Shown piece by piece: positions 56,550 through 64,000 of a DNA stretch of 64,000 nt. The DNA is from Gammaproteobacteria bacterium. GTDB lineage: Bacteria; Pseudomonadota; Gammaproteobacteria; Steroidobacterales; GCA-2729495. Position numbers and translations under genes: made by a program. The stretch spans positions 62,001-126,000 of the forward strand of contig JAUHYQ010000002.1 in the NCBI GenBank assembly GCA_030426355.1, given 5' to 3'. Under the pieces are notes generated by a model. That model ran no database searches. It saw only the letters and a program-made list of their open reading frames with translations, and was not told the origin of the DNA. Position 1 is the first letter of the stretch. Each line of letters begins with the position of its first letter.

Positions 56550-57958
56550 TGACCAATTTGTCTGCTTTGAGTGCGACAGTCGGTGGTCAGCTTCATGGTG
56601 CGGATGCTGATTTTTCGGCAGTCAGCACGGACACGCGTTCGTTGCAGCCCGGCGACGTTTTTTTTGCCTTGCGCGGCGAACGTTTCGATGCCATCGAATT
56701 TGTGACGCAGGCTGCTGAGCATGGCGCCGCGGGTGCGGTCGTGGAGAAGAAAGTACCGGTCGAGCTGCCTCAGGTTCAAGTTCCGGATACGCGCGTGGCA
56801 TTGCGCGAATTTGCTCGTGCGTGGCGCACGAAGCTTGATCCCCAGCTGATCGGGATCACAGGCAGCAACGGCAAAACCACAACAAAAGAACTCACCGCCG
56901 GAATTTGCAGGGCGGCGTTCGGCGAAGATGCGGTACTGGCTACCAAGGGTAATCTGAACAACGAAATCGGGCTGCCTCTTACGCTCTTAAAGCTGCGCGC
57001 CAATCACCGTGTTGCGGTGGTAGAAATGGGTGCAAGTCACCCCGGCGATATCGCATTGCTGGCGAATATCGCATTGCCAGACGTTGCACTGATTACCAAT
57101 GTCGCTCGCGCGCACATAGAAGGTTTTGGCAGCGTAGAGGTCGTTGCGCAAACCAAAGGCGAAATGCTGGATTCGCTTGACGGATCTGACAACAACAAGA
57201 AAACCGCCGTGTTAAACCGCGACGATCCGTTTTTTAGCAGCCTGAGTGCGCGCGCCGGTGCGGTACGTCAGTTAAGTTTCGGTCTGTCGACCGGGGCTGA
57301 TTTCCACGCCGATAATATTCAGGCGGTCGTGCGCAAGGGGCGTCCCGGGTTTGCTTTCGACCTGCACAGTCCCTCAGGCGACGTTGCTGTGGTGCTGCCG
57401 CTTGCGGGACGCCACAACATCATGAATGCACTCGCAGCAGCGGCGGCCGCAGTGGCGGTCGGGGCGCAGCTGGAGCATGTCCGTGCCGGCCTCGCCCTGG
57501 CACAAAGCGTGCCCGGCAGGTTGCGCGCTTTTCGCAGCGTTAGCGGAGCTGTCATCTTTGATGACAGCTATAACGCGAACCCCGACTCGGTGGCCGCGGC
57601 CATTGCTGCAATGGCGGAATTCAAGGGCAAGCCCTGGTTAGTGCTCGGCGACATGGGCGAACTCGGCGACGATGCGGTGGCCCTCCACCGGCAAACCGGT
57701 CAGTTGGCGCGGGAGTCCGGAGCGGAGGCACTGCTCTGCGTGGGGCATCTGGGAAAAGAAATCGGAGCCGGTTTCGGACCTGGCGCTCGCTGGTTTGAGT
57801 CACTTAGTGAGCTGGAAAGTGCGGTTCGCGATGAATTGCTGCCCGGTCGTAACGTGCTGATCAAAGGTTCCCGCTTTATGCAGATGGACAAATTGGTGGC
57901 CTCGCTGGAAGAGGATGTCAGACAGGCTGCCGCGGCGGCCGAGCAGGGGGGTCAATAA
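56546..57958 (+). CDS. murF: UDP-MurNAc-tripeptide-D-Ala-D-Ala ligase
   Basis: Last cytoplasmic ligase of the murein pathway; attaches D-Ala-D-Ala. 470 residues. ATP loop [14 protein letters not shown] near 109-122, [12 protein letters not shown] near 158, [13 protein letters not shown] near 182 and [12 protein letters not shown] near 338 are MurF signatures. The sequence ends with a short alanine-rich tail. Overlaps murE by 4 bp; 4 bp separate it from mraY. Confidence 0.96.
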   Translation: MMTNLSALSATVGGQLHGADADFSAVSTDTRSLQPGDVFFALRGERFDAIEFVTQAAEHGAAGAVVEKKVPVELPQVQVPDTRVALREFARAWRTKLDPQLIGITGSNGKTTTKELTAGICRAAFGEDAVLATKGNLNNEIGLPLTLLKLRANHRVAVVEMGASHPGDIALLANIALPDVALITNVARAHIEGFGSVEVVAQTKGEMLDSLDGSDNNKKTAVLNRDDPFFSSLSARAGAVRQLSFGLSTGADFHADNIQAVVRKGRPGFAFDLHSPSGDVAVVLPLAGRHNIMNALAAAAAAVAVGAQLEHVRAGLALAQSVPGRLRAFRSVSGAVIFDDSYNANPDSVAAAIAAMAEFKGKPWLVLGDMGELGDDAVALHRQTGQLARESGAEALLCVGHLGKEIGAGFGPGARWFESLSELESAVRDELLPGRNVLIKGSRFMQMDKLVASLEEDVRQAAAAAEQGGQ

Positions 57959-57962
57959 TTCC

Positions 57963-59045
57963 ATGTTGCTATATCTGGCCGATTATCTGACGCAGCTGTA
58001 TTCCGGTTTTAATGCGTTCACCTATATAACGCTGCGCGCGATCATGAGCGCTCTGACCGCGCTGGTTATGTCCTTCGTGCTGGGCCCGGTAGTAATTCGC
58101 CGTCTTATAACCCGACAAATTGGCCAGACAGTGCGCAAGGACGGGCCCGAAAGTCATTTGCCGAAAACCGGCACACCCACAATGGGCGGCGCATTGATCC
58201 TCGCGGCTATTGTTATCAGCACATTGCTGTGGGGCGACCTGACCAGTGCTTACGTCTGGATAGTTATCGGCGTGACGGTTTCATTCGGACTGATTGGCTG
58301 GGTGGACGACTATCGCAAGCTCGTGATGCGAGATCCTGAAGGCATGCCGGCACGGTGGAAATTTCTGTCGCAGTCAGTGGTGGGTCTGGTCGCAGCCGTC
58401 CTGCTGTACCGGATGGCGGACACGCCGGTGGAAACAGCATTGTTGATTCCCTATTTTAAAGACCTGGCCATACCCCTTGGTGCGGGCTTCATGGTGCTGA
58501 CGTATCTGGTCATTGTGGGCACCAGCAACGCGGTGAACCTTACCGACGGTCTGGACGGTCTTGCGGTGATGCCGTCGGTGCTGGTTGGCGGCGCACTGGG
58601 GATTTTTGCCTACGCGGCGGGCAACGTTATTTTTGCGAACTATCTGGGCATTCCTTACGTGGCCGGCGCCGGCGAGATGATGGTGTTTTGCGCCGCCCTG
58701 TGTGGAGCAGGATTGGGTTTTCTGTGGTTCAACACCTATCCGGCACAAGTTTTTATGGGAGACATTGGAGCGCTGGCGCTGGGCGCTGCGCTGGGCACCG
58801 TGGCGGTGATCGTGCGTCAGGAACTGGTGCTTGCCATCATGGGCGGTCTGTTTGTCATTGAAACCGTGTCGGTCATCATTCAGGTTGCGTCCTTCAAGCT
58901 GACCGGCAAGCGGGTATTTCGCATGGCACCCCTGCACCATCACTATGAGCTGAAGGGGTGGGCCGAGCCCAAAGTCATTGTCAGGTTCTGGATTATTACA
59001 GTCATTCTCGTGCTGGTGGGACTCGCCAGCCTGAAGTTGCGGTAG
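57963..59045 (+). CDS. mraY: Phospho-MurNAc-pentapeptide transferase
   Basis: Membrane enzyme that moves phospho-MurNAc-pentapeptide to undecaprenyl phosphate, forming lipid I. 360 residues from ATG 57963 ([16 protein letters not shown]). Ten helices. [14 protein letters not shown] near 66, [13 protein letters not shown] near 115, [13 protein letters not shown] near 193, [11 protein letters not shown] near 265 and [12 protein letters not shown] near 322 are the catalytic and Mg2+-binding loops. Identical length to the E. coli protein. The longer upstream frame is a shadow of murF. Confidence 0.98.
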   Translation: MLLYLADYLTQLYSGFNAFTYITLRAIMSALTALVMSFVLGPVVIRRLITRQIGQTVRKDGPESHLPKTGTPTMGGALILAAIVISTLLWGDLTSAYVWIVIGVTVSFGLIGWVDDYRKLVMRDPEGMPARWKFLSQSVVGLVAAVLLYRMADTPVETALLIPYFKDLAIPLGAGFMVLTYLVIVGTSNAVNLTDGLDGLAVMPSVLVGGALGIFAYAAGNVIFANYLGIPYVAGAGEMMVFCAALCGAGLGFLWFNTYPAQVFMGDIGALALGAALGTVAVIVRQELVLAIMGGLFVIETVSVIIQVASFKLTGKRVFRMAPLHHHYELKGWAEPKVIVRFWIITVILVLVGLASLKLR

Positions 59046-59062
59046 CGGAGGGAGCTACGGGA

Positions 59063-60412
59063 ATGGATGCCGGGCACCAACAGCTGTCAATTAATCGCAA
59101 ATTGCTCGTTGTGGGCATGGGCGTTACCGGTGTTTCCGTAGCAGCTTGGTGTGCACGCAACCGGATTGAGGCAGTTTTTGTTGACAGTCGCGAACAGCCG
59201 CCGGGGCTAAACGATATCCGCAGCCTGCTGCCCAATGCGGAGATACGTTGTGGAGATTTGCCGCACGCTATTCCGGCAGGCGTATCGGAAATAATCGTTT
59301 CGCCAGGGCTGCCGCTGGATTTGCCCGTGCTGGACTTTGCCCGTGACACGGGTGTGCCGGTACGGAGCGATATCGATTTATTTTTCAGCGAGTGCATGCA
59401 TCCGGTAATTGGCATTACCGGTTCAAATGGCAAGAGCACCGTGACCAGCCTGGTCGGGCAGATGCTGCGCGCCTGCGGCATCAAAGCCGCGGCAGGAGGA
59501 AATCTCGGCGATGCTGCATTAAATCTGCTGACCACCGATGCCGAAGTTTTTGTGCTTGAGCTCTCCAGCTTCCAGTTGGAGCGCAGCGGCGCATTGCCCC
59601 TGCATGCAGCGGTTGTTCTGAACCTGTCCGCCGATCATCTGGATCACCATGGTGATATGCCCGCTTACGGACATGCCAAGGCGCGTATTTATCAAAAGTG
59701 CAAAGTTGCGGTGATTAATCGTGATGAACCCGAAGCGGCTGCCGGCGCAGAGTCGTGCGAGCAGCAGGTGGGTTTCACATTGGGTACACCCTCCCCCAGG
59801 GATTGGGGGGTCGTCTGCAAAGACGACGGGCAATGGATTGCCCGGGGTTCTTTTGCGGTGATGCCGGTGGCGAGTCTGCAGATTGCAGGCCGGCATAACC
59901 TCGCGAACGCACTGGCTGCGTTTGCTCTCGCCGATACGTTGGAACTACCACTCGACGGCTTGGTCGCGGGTGCGCAGGTGTTCTCCGGGCTGCCACATCG
60001 GATGCAGCGGGTTGCAAGTGAAGACGGAATCATATGGATAGACGATTCCAAAGCGACCAATGAAGCCGCTGCTCTGGCCAGTATCGACTCGATCGAAGGC
60101 CGGCTGGTGTTGATTGCAGGAGGAGATGCCAAGGGTGCAGAGCTAAAGGAGCTAGCTCGTCGTTTAGAGGACAGGGACGTCCTCGTTATTTTGCTGGGTA
60201 AAGACCGCGATTTATTTATAAAGCGGCTGACCGGCGTATGCGACACGCTGTCCGCAAGCAGCATGGACGATGCGGTTGCACTCGCGGCAAAACATGCACA
60301 CCCGGGTGATTCGGTATTGCTCGCACCTGCCTGCAGCAGCCTGGACATGTTTGCAAATTATGCGGAGCGCGGAGATCGCTTTGCTGCTGCCGTTGCCGGA
60401 GTGCAAAAATGA
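59063..60412 (+). CDS. murD: UDP-MurNAc-L-alanine:D-glutamate ligase
   Basis: Adds D-glutamate to UDP-MurNAc-L-Ala. 449 residues from ATG 59063. The N-terminal domain opens LLVVGMGVTGVSVAAWC near 14-30, ATP loop ITGSNGKSTVTSL near 116, LELSSFQLE near 167 and NLSADHLDHHGDMPAYG near 190 follow, and WIDDSKATNEAA near 324 is the MurD signature. The D-glutamate specificity is from family knowledge. It lies 17 bp after mraY and overlaps ftsW by 4 bp. Confidence 0.97.
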   Translation: MDAGHQQLSINRKLLVVGMGVTGVSVAAWCARNRIEAVFVDSREQPPGLNDIRSLLPNAEIRCGDLPHAIPAGVSEIIVSPGLPLDLPVLDFARDTGVPVRSDIDLFFSECMHPVIGITGSNGKSTVTSLVGQMLRACGIKAAAGGNLGDAALNLLTTDAEVFVLELSSFQLERSGALPLHAAVVLNLSADHLDHHGDMPAYGHAKARIYQKCKVAVINRDEPEAAAGAESCEQQVGFTLGTPSPRDWGVVCKDDGQWIARGSFAVMPVASLQIAGRHNLANALAAFALADTLELPLDGLVAGAQVFSGLPHRMQRVASEDGIIWIDDSKATNEAAALASIDSIEGRLVLIAGGDAKGAELKELARRLEDRDVLVILLGKDRDLFIKRLTGVCDTLSASSMDDAVALAAKHAHPGDSVLLAPACSSLDMFANYAERGDRFAAAVAGVQK

Positions 60413-61578
60413 GCGCCCGGGCCAACGTTCAATTACGTGACATGAACTGGGGCTTGCTGGCCCTGATGCTGGTGCTGTTGAGCATCGGTCTGATCATGCT
60501 GACTTCGGCATCGATCTCCATCGCCGAAAATTCCATGGGCCGGCCGTTTTACTACCTGATGCAGCAATTGATCGCGGTGCTGATCGGTCTGGCCCTCGCA
60601 ACTGTTGTCATCAGCACGCCGACAGAGTACTGGGAGAAACTCGGGCCGTTGTTGTTGATTGCTGCGGTAGCCTTGCTGGCGGCGGTTCTGATCCCCGGGC
60701 TTGGTCGTGAGGTGAACGGCTCCACGCGCTGGATCAGTCTGGGCGGAGTCAATCTGCAGGTCTCGGAGCCGGCCAGATTGATGGTATTGATGTACATGGC
60801 AGGCTACGCCGTTCGGCATCGGGATACGCTGCACACCGGTTTCCGCGAGGTTGCTAAGCCGATGATCGTGATGGCCGTCGTCGGCGGGCTGCTATTGGCA
60901 GAGCCGGATTTCGGCGCAACCTTTGTCATGCTTACGATTGTTCTGGCGGTGTTATTTGTTGCCGGGGCACCGCTACGCTATTTCTTTTTAATGTGCGCGG
61001 TGGTGGTGGCCGGGCTGATTTCGCTGGCGCTGGCCTCGCCCTATCGGTTTAAACGTATCACCGGCTTTACGGACCCTTTTGCCGATCCCTACAACTCAGG
61101 CTTTCAATTGGTTCAGTCACTCATTGCGATCGGCAGTGGCGAGTGGTTCGGTGCCGGGCTTGGCAACAGCGTGCAAAAGTTGTTTTTCCTGCCCGAGGCG
61201 CATACCGATTTTGTATTTGCGGTGTTCGCGGAAGAGTTTGGGGTGTTGGGCACCGTTGTGTTGATTGGCCTGTTTGCAACGCTGGTATGGCGTGCGGTTG
61301 GCATAGCTAAGGCGGCGGCAGTGGGCGATCGCTTTTATCAGGCTTATCTTGCCTTCGGTATTGCTGTGTGGCTTGGCTCGCAGGTCTTCATCAATATCGG
61401 CGTCAACATGGGCGTGTTGCCGACCAAGGGGCTGACTTTACCGCTGGTGAGTTACGGCCGCAGCAGCTTGATTGTCACGCTGGCGGCACTGGCCCTGCTA
61501 TTGCGTATAGACCTCGAGAATCGCGCCAAAGTGGTGTCTACCCGGAGCAGGACTAAAAACCGGAGGCGCAATCGATGA
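60409..61578 (+). CDS. ftsW: Septal peptidoglycan glycosyltransferase FtsW
   Basis: SEDS-family polymerase that extends glycan strands at the septum with FtsI. 389 residues, about ten helices. GREVNGSTRWISLGG near 102, EPDFGATFVMLTI near 165, PFADPYNSGFQLVQSLIAIGSG near 222-243 and GVLPTKGLTLPLVSYGRSSL near 328 are SEDS signatures, with the catalytic Asp in the loop near FAEEFG/TDF. A basic tail (SRTKNRRRNR) faces the cytoplasm. It overlaps both murD and murG by 4 bp. Confidence 0.97.
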   Translation: MSARANVQLRDMNWGLLALMLVLLSIGLIMLTSASISIAENSMGRPFYYLMQQLIAVLIGLALATVVISTPTEYWEKLGPLLLIAAVALLAAVLIPGLGREVNGSTRWISLGGVNLQVSEPARLMVLMYMAGYAVRHRDTLHTGFREVAKPMIVMAVVGGLLLAEPDFGATFVMLTIVLAVLFVAGAPLRYFFLMCAVVVAGLISLALASPYRFKRITGFTDPFADPYNSGFQLVQSLIAIGSGEWFGAGLGNSVQKLFFLPEAHTDFVFAVFAEEFGVLGTVVLIGLFATLVWRAVGIAKAAAVGDRFYQAYLAFGIAVWLGSQVFINIGVNMGVLPTKGLTLPLVSYGRSSLIVTLAALALLLRIDLENRAKVVSTRSRTKNRRRNR

Positions 61579-62660
61579 GAAATGCTCCGGTATTGATTAT
61601 GGCGGGCGGTACCGGTGGCCATGTATTTCCGGCGCTCGCCGTGGCGCGCCGATTGCGCGACAAAGGCCGCGCAGTGATATGGCTCGGCAGCCCGCGCGGT
61701 ATCGAGAACCGGCTCATACCCGATGCCGGTATCCCGCTGGAACGGGTGCGGGTTTCCGGGTTGCGTGGTAAGGGCCTGCTCAGTTGGTTGCTGGCGCCCT
61801 TCAAATTGCTGATCGCTCTTTGGGATGCCTTGCGTGTTGTTCGCACTGTGCGTCCCGGAGTCGTGTTGGGGATGGGTGGCTTTGCCGCCGGTCCTGGGGG
61901 GTTGGCGGCATGGTTGCTCGGCCGGCCGCTCGTTATTCATGAGCAGAACGCCGCCGCCGGTCTCACGAATCGTCTTCTGGCTGGGCTTGCCCGGGAGGTG
62001 CTGCAGGCATTCCCGGGCAGTTTTTCCCGCCGCGTTCATGCGCGTACCATCGGCAATCCGGTGCGCGACGATATCCTGCGGATTCCGGTCCCAGGTTCCC
62101 GCATGGCGGGTCGTGCGGGGCCGCTGAGGTTGTTGGTGATTGGCGGTAGCCAGGGTGCACTGGCGCTCAATCAATCGGTAGCGGGCGCAGTCAGCCTGTT
62201 GCGCGAACCGACGAACGTTGCTGTTCGTCATCAGTCGGGAGAGGCGACATTCGATGCGGCCGTTGCAGCCTACCGCGAGAGCGGTGTGGACGTCGAGGTG
62301 ACGAAATTTATCGACGATATGGCAGCGGCTTATGAATGGGCCGATGTGATTGTGTGCCGTTCGGGCGCGCTAACGGTTTCTGAAGTTGCTGCGGCAGGTT
62401 TGGGGTCGGTGCTGATCCCGTTTCCGGCAGCGGTAGACGATCATCAGACACTCAATGCACATTATTTGGTAGATGCGGGTGCCGCTGTGCTGATACCGCA
62501 AAGTGAGTTGACGCCCGAGCGGCTGGCACACGAATTGCAGCACTACCTGGATGACCGTAATCTGGTTATTCAGCAAGCGAACCGGGCACGTGAACTGGCG
62601 AAGCCCGCCGCGACGGATGAATTGGTCGCTGCTTGCCTGGCGGCAGAGGTGGCTGCATGA
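61575..62660 (+). CDS. murG: UDP-GlcNAc:MurNAc-pentapeptide-PP-undecaprenol GlcNAc transferase
   Basis: Makes lipid II at the inner face of the membrane. 361 residues, GT-B fold (GT28). MAGGTGGHVFPALAVARRL near 10-28 is the N-terminal G-loop, GMGGFAAGPGGLAAWLL near 97, HEQNAAAGLTNRLLA near 121, and the C-terminal UDP-GlcNAc site CRSGALTVSEVAAAGLGSVLIPFP near 260. Overlaps ftsW and murC by 4 bp each. Confidence 0.97.
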   Translation: MRNAPVLIMAGGTGGHVFPALAVARRLRDKGRAVIWLGSPRGIENRLIPDAGIPLERVRVSGLRGKGLLSWLLAPFKLLIALWDALRVVRTVRPGVVLGMGGFAAGPGGLAAWLLGRPLVIHEQNAAAGLTNRLLAGLAREVLQAFPGSFSRRVHARTIGNPVRDDILRIPVPGSRMAGRAGPLRLLVIGGSQGALALNQSVAGAVSLLREPTNVAVRHQSGEATFDAAVAAYRESGVDVEVTKFIDDMAAAYEWADVIVCRSGALTVSEVAAAGLGSVLIPFPAAVDDHQTLNAHYLVDAGAAVLIPQSELTPERLAHELQHYLDDRNLVIQQANRARELAKPAATDELVAACLAAEVAA

Positions 62661-64000
62661 AAGATCGTATGCGCAAAATTACCCGGATCCATCTGATTGG
62701 CATCGGCGGTGTCGGGATGGGCGGAATAGCGGAGGTGTTGCTCAATCTGGGTTATGAAGTGCAGGGGTCCGACCTGCGCGAGTCCAGAGTTACGCAGCGG
62801 TTATCAGCGCAGGGCGCAAAGATATTTATCGGCCACGACGCTGCTTACATACAAGGTGTGGACGTGGTGGTGGTTTCCAGTGCCATCGATACCGGCAATC
62901 CGGAGGCGGATGCGGCACGCAAGATGCGTATTCCGGTCGTGCGTCGCGCCGAAATGCTCGCCGAGCTCATGCGGTTTCGTCACGGGATAGCCGTCGCCGG
63001 TACGCACGGCAAAACCACTACAACCAGCCTGATTGCCAGTGTTCTTGCCGAAGCGGGAGAAGATCCGACATTCGTCATCGGCGGACGGTTGGTCAGTGCC
63101 GATTCCAACGCGCGCCTGGGAGCCGGCCAATATCTGGTTGCCGAAGCGGATGAGAGCGATGCCTCGTTTACTCATTTGCAGCCGATGTTGGCAGTGGTTA
63201 CCAATATTGATTTCGATCACATGGAGACGTACAACGGCGACCCGAAACGTTTGTATGCGAGTTTTATCGAGTTCTTGCACAATTTGCCCTTTTACGGGCT
63301 GGCGATTGTCTGCGCTGATGATGCCGGTGTGCAGCAGATTCTGCCGAAACTGAAGCGCGCCACACTGACTTATGGTGTTGCGCCGGACGCTGATGTGCGT
63401 GCCGTGCAAATAACACGCAGCGGCACGGTTTCACACGTGTCCATCGCGCGACCGGGGAAAACAGAATTGCTGGAACTCGCATTGGGCATACCGGGTCATC
63501 ACAACGTGCTGAATGCGCTGGCAGCAGTCGCGGTCGCGCACGAACTTGAGCTGGACGACAAAGCCGTGCAAAAAGCGTTGGCCACCTTCGAGGGTATAGA
63601 TCGGCGTCTGCAAGTGAATGGCGAACACATGATCGCCGCCAAACGCATTTTATTTGTTGATGATTACGGTCATCACCCGACTGAAATTTCAGCAACGCTG
63701 GATGCAGTGCGCCAGGGGTGGCCAAATCGGCGCATCGTTGTGGTGTTCCAGCCGCATCGGTATTCACGCACACGCGATCTGATGGACGATTTTGCGGATG
63801 TGTTAAGCCATGCCGATCGGCTGTTTGTCACTGAAGTGTATGCGGCGGGTGAAAAGCCCATTGCTGCGGCCGACGGCCGTTCGGTGTGTCGTGCGGTGCG
63901 CACGCGCGGACAAGTGGAACCGGTCTTTGTTGCCGATCTGAAGCGCTTGGCTGAAGACCTCGCGCCGGTGCTGGAGGACAACGATCTGGTGCTCACGCTG
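62657..64000 (+). CDS. murC: UDP-N-acetylmuramate:L-alanine ligase, 3' end cut by window
   Basis: First amino-acid ligase of the pathway. 448 visible residues with no stop; full-length enzymes are about 470-490, so about 20-40 residues are missing. IHLIGIGGVGMGGIAEVL near 11-28, ATP loop AVAGTHGKTTTTSL near 113, TNIDFDHMETYNGD near 181 and DDYGHHPTEI near 336 are family signatures. It overlaps murG by 4 bp. The rest of the cluster (ddl, ftsQ, ftsA, ftsZ) would be expected downstream. Confidence 0.97.
   Translation, partial: MKDRMRKITRIHLIGIGGVGMGGIAEVLLNLGYEVQGSDLRESRVTQRLSAQGAKIFIGHDAAYIQGVDVVVVSSAIDTGNPEADAARKMRIPVVRRAEMLAELMRFRHGIAVAGTHGKTTTTSLIASVLAEAGEDPTFVIGGRLVSADSNARLGAGQYLVAEADESDASFTHLQPMLAVVTNIDFDHMETYNGDPKRLYASFIEFLHNLPFYGLAIVCADDAGVQQILPKLKRATLTYGVAPDADVRAVQITRSGTVSHVSIARPGKTELLELALGIPGHHNVLNALAAVAVAHELELDDKAVQKALATFEGIDRRLQVNGEHMIAAKRILFVDDYGHHPTEISATLDAVRQGWPNRRIVVVFQPHRYSRTRDLMDDFADVLSHADRLFVTEVYAAGEKPIAAADGRSVCRAVRTRGQVEPVFVADLKRLAEDLAPVLEDNDLVLTL

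Noticed and set aside
61452-62231. 259-codon minus-strand frame opposite ftsW and murG
   Set aside because: Gln/Thr/Arg-rich antisense frame with no start signal, opposite murG.

Overview
The window reads as chromosome from a free-living, moderately GC-rich gammaproteobacterium. Supporting evidence is LPS made with heptose and Kdo (hldE, waaA, kdsC, kdsD, lptABC), a DAP-type peptidoglycan pathway (DNPR motif in MurE, plus Mpl), the lpoA-yraN-diaA / rsmI arrangement, petABC followed by sspA-sspB, and a canonical mraZ-to-murC division and cell-wall cluster. A V-type H+-pyrophosphatase beside a pyrophosphate-type phosphofructokinase points to PPi-linked glycolysis, as in several methylotrophic and marine gammaproteobacteria. 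I cannot name a genus. No tRNA, rRNA, IS element, prophage or CRISPR array was recognised.

Layout. 0-6.9 kb: truncated K+ channel, DUF1838 protein, hldE-waaA, and convergently tolC with a PCMT-like methyltransferase. 7.2-9.5 kb: membrane PAS-PAS-GGDEF-EAL protein. 9.6-11.5 kb: the one clearly rearranged place. The 5' end of an apparent c-type cytochrome gene runs head-on into the 3' end of a cytochrome b5 gene that is coupled to a ferric-reductase-like flavoprotein. 11.6-15.9 kb: hppA, PPi-PFK and adk. 15.9-20.9 kb: rnd, mpl, a LON-N protein overlapping a rubredoxin too short for routine gene calling, a TraB/GumN protein and cpdA. 21-24.5 kb: metK-ahcY and a methyltransferase. 24.8-33.9 kb: tkt-gap-pgk-pyk, followed in the same direction by a lipoprotein-like SDR, an ATP/ADP-carrier-like transporter and a patatin. 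33.9-41 kb (minus strand): yrbG-kdsD-kdsC-lptC-lptA-lptB-rpoN-hpf-rapZ. 41.2-46.5 kb (plus strand): ibaG-murA, petABC, sspAB. 46.5-49.9 kb (minus strand): lpoA-yraN-diaA and a SpoIIAA-like gene. 49.9-51.3 kb: rsmI, two large palindromes and RNase P RNA. 51.5-64 kb: mraZ-rsmH-ftsL-ftsI-murE-murF-mraY-murD-ftsW-murG-murC, with murC cut by the window end.

Most of the window supports envelope growth: precursors (murA, C-G, mraY), septal synthesis (ftsL, I, W, lpoA), recycling (mpl) and LPS (hldE, waaA, kds, lpt). Central carbon flow (tkt, gap, pgk, pyk, PPi-PFK), PPi energy conservation (hppA), SAM recycling (metK, ahcY) and the bc1 complex complete it. Nothing here is clearly an undescribed defence or mobile system. 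The best leads are the cytochrome junction near 9.82 kb, the SDR lipoprotein with its transporter and patatin neighbours, and the unexplained palindromes before rnpB.
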